Shown here in pieces: positions 56,858 to 64,000 of a stretch of 64,000 bases of DNA. The DNA comes from Sorex araneus (Eukaryota > Chordata > Mammalia > Eulipotyphla > Soricidae), in the NCBI RefSeq assembly GCF_027595985.1, contig NC_073304.1:139177211-139241210 (forward strand). Reading direction: 5' to 3'. Position numbers and translations under genes: made by a program. The first letter of the stretch is position 1. Every line of letters begins with the position of its first letter. Below the pieces are notes generated by a model. It was not told the DNA's origin and did no database searches. It was given only the letters and a program-made list of their open reading frames with translations.

Positions 56858-59800
56858 CACCTGTTGTCCCGTTGCTCATTGATTTGCTCGAATGGACACC
56901 AGTAACATGTCATTTGTCCCGGTCTAATGCTAGTGTAGCCCAATGGTGTCTGCTCTCTCCAGGAACATGAAGAGCCTCAAACCATTCATTCAGGGTCTTC
57001 ATGAAGAAGTCTAACCATCTTGTAGGTGGGTGGCCAGGCATTCTTTTGACATCCCGTGGAATCCAGTCGGTAATGGCTCTAGTCCAGTGGTCATCTCCAA
57101 ATCGCATTACATGTTCGGCCCACCTGATTTTCTATGCCTTGGCAAATGAGGCAGTGTCCTGGATCCTCAATCATTGAAGAGGTCAAAACTCTGGATTCCT
57201 TCTCTCACTTCAGTGAAACATGATACTCCAAGCATAGCTCTTTCGATTCCTCTTTGGGAGACCCCAATAGCGTTCTCATCCTGTTTTTGTAGGGCCCAGG
57301 TCTCTGAGGCATATATTAGTGCAGGAAGAATGGTGGAGTCAAAAAGATATGTCCAGAGCTGGAGGTTCTTCATTCTCTTAACAACTTCTTCGACGTTCTT
57401 GAAGGCGTTCCACGCCGCTCTCTTCCTCCTGCATGGCTCTGGCACCAAGTCGTTCATCATGTTGAGTTCTTGACCCAGGTACACATGGCTACTCCATTCG
57501 GAGATGTTCATTCCATTGAGAGCAAATGGAACATCAGGGACTAGTTAGTTTTTCATGAACATTGTCTTGGTGAGATTCAGCTGTAGTCTGACCTTTCCGC
57601 ACTCGCGGTCGAAGTCGGCCAACATTTGTGCCGCTTGGCTAATATTTGGTGTTATGAGAACGATGTCATCAGCAAAGTGGAGGTGGTGTAGTTGCTGACC
57701 GTCTATCTTCACTCCCATTCCTTCCCATTCCAGTCGTAGCATGACACTCTCGAAGGTGGCACTGAAGAGTTTCGGTGAAATGGTATCACCCTGCTGGACC
57801 CCTCTCTTTACGTTGATGATCACTTCCTTATAGAATGGTGAGATCCTGGTGGTGAATCTGTAATATAGCTAGAGGAGGATCCTAATGTACTGAGTTTGAA
57901 TGCCCTGTTTAGCTAGGGCTTCGATGATTGCTTCAGTCTCAACAGAATCAAAGACCTTCTTTAAATCAATGAATGTTAGACAGAGCAGCATCTTGAACTC
58001 TCATGAAACCTCAATGAGCTTGGTCACCATGTGGATATGGTCTCTCATGCTGAATCCTTTTTGGAACCCACCTTGCTCTCATGGTTGTTCTTCATCTAGT
58101 GTTCTGCCAATCATATTCAGGATGACTGGAGTGAACAACTTGTAGACAGCAGACAACAGGCAGATTGGGTGATAGTTGTCGATGTCATGGATGTCTTTCT
58201 TCTTGTACAACAGAACGGTCCTGCTGGTTTTTCATAGGGACAGGACCTTGCATTCAGACAGGTAGCATGTGAAGAACTGAACCAGTGTATTGACAAGTAC
58301 TGGCGGCAGATTCTCCAGGTCTTCGGGTCTGACCTTCTCTGGACTGGGTGCTATATACTTTTTTACCGACAAAATGGAATGTCAGATTTCAGAAGGGAGA
58401 ATGCTGGGAATGACATATCCATCCTGCAGAATTTGGTATGTGGGCAGGTGGATGTGGCTATTGAAGAGATCTAAGTAGAAGTCATGGATAACCTTCTCCA
58501 TTGCCCTTCTGGAAGATGTGCTAGATCCATCAGGACATTGGAGGGCAGTCATCTTGGTCTTGTAGTTGGCGAAGGACAGGTGAGCATTGTAAATACTTTT
58601 CTTGGCTTCTGATGCATCAGCCAACACTGCTGCTCTTCTCTCTTTGAGGTCTTCCTTTATCGCTTTTCTGTACAGCTTTGCAAGCTCAGACATTAGCTTG
58701 TGACTGCCTGAGGCTCATGCCAAAGCATGTTAGCAAATCATCAATAGTTTCCCAAGACAGGCATCTTTTTGTGGCTTTCTTACTCTCGACATTCCTCGCA
58801 CAGTCATGGCGGTACTAAACCAGTCGATCATATTCCTCGTCAATGTTGTCAACGACGGCATCTTCCCATATTACCATAATAGTGCCAAAGTACTCCCAAT
58901 TGGTGGTCGTTCTGGGAGTTCTTTTCCTAAACGTTGCAGCCTTTTCTCCCTGCTCCATGAAGTAGAATTTCACACAAAGGAGACGGTGGTCTGATCCTGT
59001 TTGGAATTTTGGGACAACAGCAACATCAGTCAGGCAAAACCATCGATTGAATATGACGTGGTCAATTTCATTGTGGAACTGTACACCGGGAGACTCCCAT
59101 GTCCAGCGTTTAGATTCGGCCTTCTGGAACTCCGAGTTGCCATGGATGGTCTTGGTCGACATGATGAACTCAGACAGTCTCTCACCCTGTTCGTTCCATT
59201 CCAGGCCACGGGTCCTGATGTGGAGTTCTTCAGGTGACCTTCTAGGTCCTCTCTTAGGTTAAAATCACTGACAATGACATTGTAGAAGGTGTGATTTTCT
59301 TTATAGAACGTCTCCAGCTCCATGTAGAACTTTTCAGTTTCTTCTTCGTCGTAATTGGATGTTAGTGCATAGATGACAAAGATAGAAACTGCTGGTAATG
59401 AGCCACATCTATTCAAACACAAGCATCCAACTTGGGTTGTTAGGCATTTAAATGAACAATGCTCATGGCCAAGTTCGTGTTGACAAGGACACTGACACCA
59501 CTGACGCCTCTACTGTCGCATGTTCCGAGGAGCAGTTCTTCTCCAGTGTTGAAAACAAGGTGATGTGATTGATGCCCTCTCATCTCAGTCAGTCCAATGA
59601 CATCATACTTGATCTTCTGTGCTTGCACCATCAGGTCCTCGATGGATGCTTCAGATGCCAGCGTACGTGCATTGAAAGTACAACAGTCATTTTAGTCCTT
59701 CTTGGTTTTGGCAGCCTACTTCGGCCCTGAGATTTTATCAGCCTCTCCTTACTTGTCCTTCCCAGCGCTGCCATATTGGGAGCTCTTTCAGGGTCAGGGG

Positions 59801-59940
59801 AATGAGGCCCATATTTTTTACTGTCTTTGGTATATTGAATACATCATGGATAGTTTGCCAGGCTCTGCTGTACAGGCAGGATACCCTCAGTAGCTTGCCG
59901 GGCTCTCCGAGAGGGATGGAGGCTTTGGGGGCAGCCTCTA
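56858..59940 (-). mobile_element. RTE-clade LINE, nearly full length, inactivated
   Basis: Minus-strand segments in several frames follow RTE order. The apurinic-type endonuclease has VIGLTEMRG (59.6 kb), IVSDFN (59.27 kb) and GSDHRLL (58.98 kb). The reverse transcriptase has TFIDLKKVFDSV (57.95 kb), GVQQGDTISPKLF and HFADDIVL (57.7 kb). The C-terminus has IPRDVKRMPGHPPTRW (57.05 kb) and, after a one-base shift, CYWCPFEQINEQRDNR and a TGA (56.88 kb). Several stops and shifts make it dead. The 5' non-coding part (59.70-59.94 kb) matches the body of the RTE-tailed SINE. The family copies itself by target-primed reverse transcription without needing poly(A). Confidence 0.92.
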
Positions 59941-60201
59941 ATCGCCCTTACAGGTGCTCCCAGTTTACCAAATGCAAGCTTTTGGTCAACTGGCATGTTG
60001 TAACAATCTGCATGCTGACAAACATGCACCTGCCTGAGTCTCTGGGCAGTAAAATACTGCTCCAAAATGCCACCACTAACATAACTTTTAGTTTGTATTA
60101 AGAATTTCTCTCTTCTCATAGATGTAAAATAAATAGAATAAAAATGTCTTGGAATAATGATATAGGAAATTGTGCTCCCAGTGGTGAATGGCTCCTATTC
60201 A

Positions 60202-60445
60202 GGACTAGAGTGATAGCACAGTGGGTAGGGCGTTTGCCTTGCACGTGGCAGACCCGGGTTTGATTCTTTTGTCCCTTTCAGAGAGCTTGGTAAGCTACCA
60301 AGAGTAACTCACCCGCATGGCAGAGCCTGGCAAGCTACCCATGGCGTATTCAATATGCCACAAATAGTAATGAGCCTCACAATGGAGATGTTACTGGTGC
60401 CCACTCGAGCAAATCAATGAACAACAAGACAACAGATAGTGCTAA
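60202..60445 (+). mobile_element. RTE-tailed SINE
   Basis: Sense copy, GACTAGAGTGATAGCACAGT through ATGAACAACAAGACAACAG, ending in a short AGTGCTAACAGTGCTAA repeat. Confidence 0.88.
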
Positions 60446-60469
60446 CAGTGCTAATGTAACAAACCACCC

Positions 60470-60860
60470 CAAGACTTAATGAGTTAAACAAAACCTCAGA
60501 TGAAAGTTATTGTGTTAGGCTCAATGGCTCCAGGATGAAATACAATAATCTTCACACACCTTCCTCTTATGGTGGTGGGAAGGTGCAATGGTGGTGGGAT
60601 TAGTGTTTGAATATTAAATGTAATGAATTATTGTGAACGACTTTTTTGTTATTTTCTTTTTGGGTCACATCCAGTGATGCTCAGAGGTTACTCCTGGCTC
60701 TCCACTCAGGAATTACCCCTGGTGGTGCTCAGGGGACCATATCGGATGCTGGGAATCGAACCCGGGTCAGCCACGTGCAAGGCCAATGCCCACCCACTGT
60801 GTTAGTGCTCAAGCTCCTGTGAACAACTTTATAAAAATAAAATAAAAATTTAAAAAAAGA
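60470..60860. mobile_element. family X 3' end interrupted by antisense SOR-type SINE
   Basis: GGTGGTGGGATTAGTGTTTG to 60640 and TGTGAACAACTTTATAAAAA from 60816 belong together. The SINE (60645-60815) is flanked by TGTGAACGAC/TGTGAACAAC. Confidence 0.7.
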
Positions 60861-61180
60861 AAATTATTTTGTTATTCAGCAACTTGATTAAAGAGCAGTG
60901 GGAATTGTTCATCTCTCTTCTATGACATTTGTGTCTCAGCTGGAATGGATCAGATAGTTGAGATTTTGTTGGAAGAACAATCCAGTTGGGTTTGTGTGTC
61001 TTGAAATCTTCAGTTGTTGCTGGTGGCTAGGTGGCTACGTGCAGTCTTCCTCTGCACGAGGTTATCGTAAGATTTCTCACAACATTGTTGTTTCAGGATG
61101 CTGTACTTTCTATGAGGACTAGTGAAAGCAGAAACTTTCAGATGTTCTTAAAGCATAGGCCTGAATCACATCAAGTCTGT
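60861..61180. other. intergenic unique sequence
   Basis: No feature recognised. Confidence 0.35.
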
Positions 61181-61189
61181 TGCATTCAG

Positions 61190-61217
61190 CTGGTGTGTGT
61201 GTGCCTGTGTGTGCGTG

Positions 61218-61303
<86 letters not shown>
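61190..61303 (+). repeat. (GT)n(GA)n compound microsatellite
   Basis: GT-rich to 61248, then 27 or more GA units. Confidence 0.97.
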
Positions 61304-61307
<4 letters not shown>

Positions 61308-61679
61308 GAGACTTGGGACTTGGGCATTAGCAGCTCTAATGATCCAAAGGTAGGTGATGGTTAGATGCAGGTGTGAGCCGTTAGCAACAGCACCTGCAGC
61401 AGCTGTGGGGCTGCAAAAAGGGTCCCAAGGGTCTGGGCAGAGGACCAACAGCATCTGCTCTAGAAGATGACTAATTTTTTCCATGATTTAGGACAAGTCT
61501 TAAATGTAATTTACATAATCACCCTAAAAATATTAAAATGTCACACAATCATCAAGATGCTGCCCAAATGCTGGTGAAGACCAAGCAATTGAAGCTCTCC
61601 TACGCCACTGTCTTTACCAGACTAGAAAGAGATTTGGCTGCATTTGCACAAGCTAAACATATGAAAAAACTATGATCAA

Positions 61680-62010
61680 ACAATTTCATTCCTGCAAATA
61701 TCCCCAATGCAGTGAGTGCTTATGTCCATCAAAAGGAATTCTATGTCAGCCGTTGAGAGAATGTACTATTGATGAATATCAAAGGAATTATGTGAGAAAG
61801 AAACCAGTGTCCAAAGGTTACAAACTATAACATTCTATCTATCTGACATTATGAAAAAAGATAAAACTATAGTTATGAAGACTAGGCCGGTAGTTGTCAG
61901 GGTTAAGAGGGAGAACAAGCAAGGAATTCTTTGGGATAACTGGACTCTATCTCGATTGGCAGGCATATAAATCTGCACACGTGTTAACAATCATAAAAAG
62001 TCACACACAT
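61680..62010 (+). mobile_element. ancient L1 3' part
   Basis: GACATTATGAAAAAAGATAA AACTATAG and GGTAGTTGTCAGGGTTAAG follow the order of old mammalian L1M 3' sequence. Confidence 0.5.
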
Positions 62011-62021
62011 TAGCTGAGGCC

Positions 62022-62325
62022 AGAAAGATAGTACAATTGGCAGGTTTGCTTAACTTACATACAGTTGACCCAAGTTTGATTCCTGGCATAGGGTCCCCCA
62101 AATTTTACCAGGAGTGACCCTTGAATACAGAGCCTGGAGTAAACCCTGATCACTGTCAAAACCAACCAATAAATAAAAAGTTTTTCTTTTCTTTTCTTTT
62201 CTTTTCTTTTGGTTTGGATCACTTCTGACAGGACTTGGAGTACCCTGTCAGTTGCTGAGGCTCTAACCTGGGTTAGCTGTGTGAAAAGCAAGCGCCTTAC
62301 TCACTGTAAAATCTCCCCATTCCAG
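62022..62325. mobile_element. two facing SOR-type SINEs
   Basis: 62022-62165 sense and 62195-62325 antisense (with a (TTTTC)n run). Both are diverged. Confidence 0.65.
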
Positions 62326-62329
62326 ATGT

Positions 62330-62592
62330 GTGCCAAAAATAGATAATGGACCAAACATGATGACCTCTCAGTGTCTGTGTTGCGAGCCATAATGCCCAAA
62401 AATAGAGAGAGAGAGTATGGGGAATATTGTTTGCCAATAAGGCAGGGGAGGGTGGGAAAGTGGGGGTATACTGGGGATATTGGTGGTGGGGAATGTGCAC
62501 TGGTGGTGGGATGGGTGTTTGATCATTGTGAGATTGTAACCCAAAAATGAAAGCTTGTAACTATCTCATGGTGATTCAATAAAATTAAAAAA
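62330..62592 (+). mobile_element. L1 3' end, sense
   Basis: CCAATAAGGCAGGGGAGGGT, GTGCACTGGTGGTGGGATGG and CATGGTGATTCAATAAAATT with A run. Confidence 0.8.
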
Positions 62593-63125
62593 AAATCACG
62601 AAATCACGAAAACCCCGTTAATCGTCGATTTCCCTAGCGGACTCAGTAACCTCTCTGTTCGTGCTTTCCCTGAGATCTTAGAAGTCTCTCTCAGCTCGGC
62701 CCTCTCAACGATCTCGCACTGGAGGCTCTTTCAGGGTCAGGGGAATGAGATCCAGCTTGTTACTGGATTAGGCATATGAATACACCATGGGAAGCTTGCA
62801 AGGCTGTTCCATGTGGGCAGGAAACTCTCAGAAGCTTGCCAGTTTCTCCCAGAGGGAGAAGAAGGCTACAAGATATCGCGCGGCCGCAAAGCTTGCTTTT
62901 AAGTCTCTGGGTGCTGACTGTTGATGGAATTACACACACCTGGGTTCCTCTGCCCGTACCTTCATGCGTGAGGCCTGTTCAAACATGTGAAGAGGGGCCT
63001 CAAGCATGGCTGTAGCTAGGTTCCGGTGGCCGAAGACCGGAGCTCTGCTTGGGGCAGGAGGGAAGCTGAAGCCCATCCCCTCCGAGGGGCCTCGGGGAAG
63101 ACAGCCAGGTGTACGGGCAAGAGAC
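62593..63125 (-). mobile_element. non-autonomous RTE derivative, second copy
   Basis: In minus-strand order it has the ~411 bp-type unit, shortened (63125 to 62905), the RTE 5' region (62880 to 62665, with CATTCCCCTGACCCTGAAAG) and the RTE 3' end (62660 to 62593, GGTTACTGAGTCCGCTAGGG and on). It has the same architecture as the element at 15661-16313. The tail variant is (TTTCGTGA)n. Confidence 0.75.
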
Positions 63126-63239
63126 TCTCTGAATTTTTATTAAAATTATTCTCTTTTAATTTTATTTAAATAAATAAATAAAAATAAAATCTCCCCATCC
63201 CCCAAAGAGGCATTCATTTTTTCCCCCAAGATACTTTAT

Positions 63240-63600
63240 TTTTTAATTTTTCAGCTTTTTGGGTGACATCAAGTGATTCTTAGGGGTTACTCCTGGGTCT
63301 GCACTTCTGGCAAGACTAGGGACCACCTGGGATGCTGGGGATCGAACCCAGGTAAACTGTATGCAAGGCAAAGCACACACTGTACTATCTCTCTGGCCGC
63401 CAAAGAGGCACTTTTTAAAAAGCAATATAAGAATGTTCAGAGCAGGGCGAGAGAGGTAAGGTTTGCTTGCTTTGCTGTAGCCAATCCCAGTTCTATCCCT
63501 GCACCTCAAATAATCCTTTGAACATAATCAGGAGTCATTCTTGATCACAGAGCCAGAAATATATCCCTCAGCACCCTCTGGGTATATTCCAATCGCCCAG
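63240..63600. mobile_element. antisense then sense SOR-type SINE
   Basis: 63240-63401 antisense, flanked by AAAGAGGCA; 63447-63600 sense and diverged. Confidence 0.75.
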
Positions 63601-63609
63601 CCTAGACCC

Positions 63610-63835
63610 CCAAATGGTGATATGCTTACAAACTAGTATACTAAGCACAGTAAAAGAGTACAAACTACTGGAATGTGCAAGAACAGATGAATCTCACAAA
63701 TCATTAAGTGAAAGAGGCCAGATACAAAATGAAAAATATTGTGTGATACCACTTTCATCTGTTCAAGATCAGGCAAAGCTCATGTAAGATAATAATGTTG
63801 TGATGGAATTCACCTAATCACACAGAAACCATCTT
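63610..63835 (+). mobile_element. ancient L1 fragment
   Basis: TTAAGTGAAAGAGGCCAGAT and GTGTGATACCACTTTCATC resemble old mammalian L1M sequence. Confidence 0.5.
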
Positions 63836-63967
63836 TAGGTGAGAAACCAAGGATATTTAGTTATATAATGTCAAAATGGACTGCGAGTAGACAAACACTT
63901 AAAATTGCACCCCAGAATAGGGGTTCAGAGTACCTTTCACAGAAATGCCTGTCTTTCTTTATTTCTT

Positions 63968-64000
63968 TTTCTTTTTATTGAATCACTGTGAGACATACAA
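63968..64000 (-). mobile_element. L1 3' end, antisense, cut by window edge
   Basis: TTTTTATTGAATCACTGTGA GACATACAA is the inverted L1 3' terminus. Confidence 0.7.

Noticed and set aside
62876..62892. GATATC, GCGGCCGC and AAGCTT sites packed like a cloning polylinker
   Set aside because: Flanking sequence on both sides is continuous with the RTE derivative, so chance composition in a CpG-rich element is more likely than vector contamination. Raw-read inspection would settle it.

Overview
The window is vertebrate nuclear DNA with long introns, consensus GT-AG splice sites, a CpG island and a very dense load of retroelements. The most common repeat is a tRNA-derived SINE whose sense copies begin near GGGGCTGGAGCGATAGCACA and end near GGGTGTGACCCAAAAA. 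I recognise this as the SOR-type SINE of shrews, so the source is most likely Sorex or a close soricid. No bacterial, phage or organellar genes are present. Almost every open frame in the window is an artefact of SINE, L1 or GC-rich sequence.

The one cellular gene I can support is OVOL2, on the minus strand. OVOL2 is an OVO-like C2H2 zinc-finger repressor. Three consecutive coding exons splice in frame: exon 1 (26111-26210, start codon at 26210), exon 2 (25152-25372) and exon 3 (7662-7851). Together they encode residues 1-170 plus one base. They cover the SNAG-type N-terminus, the Ser/Gly-rich acidic region and the first two zinc fingers. The last exon(s), with the remaining fingers, must lie to the left of position 1. 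Intron 3 fills 1-7661, intron 2 fills 7852-25151, and everything right of about 26.6 kb is upstream intergenic DNA. The promoter lies in a CpG island (about 24.75-26.45 kb, with a second GC-rich peak at 27.47-27.76 kb). The 5.3 kb around it, 23.35-28.66 kb, has no recognisable SINE or L1, although both flanks are packed with them.

The rest is transposon history. A decayed but nearly complete RTE-clade LINE (56.86-59.94 kb, minus) keeps endonuclease and reverse-transcriptase motifs. Two internally deleted derivatives (15661-16313 and about 62593-63125) join its 5' region directly to its last ~60 bp. About ten copies of a SINE carry a tRNA-like head, a body matching the RTE 5' region, and a tail that encodes the C-terminus of the RTE protein. 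The same tRNA-like head also occurs on the A-tailed SOR SINE, which has the marks of L1 mobilisation. So one head appears to have been paired with two different LINE systems. A ~411 bp unit forming the 5' end of the RTE derivatives recurs in tandem at 45.2-46.24 kb, inside a composite element with an L1 3' end. That composite has its own target-site duplication and sits within a larger L1 insertion (44559-48431), which also has a clean duplication.

Minor items are an RPL19 processed pseudogene, an inverted U2 snRNA fragment at the 5' junction of a SINE, a retrocopy with poly(A) and a 15 bp duplication, MER5A and MIR relics, ancient L1 fragments, and large purine/pyrimidine microsatellites.
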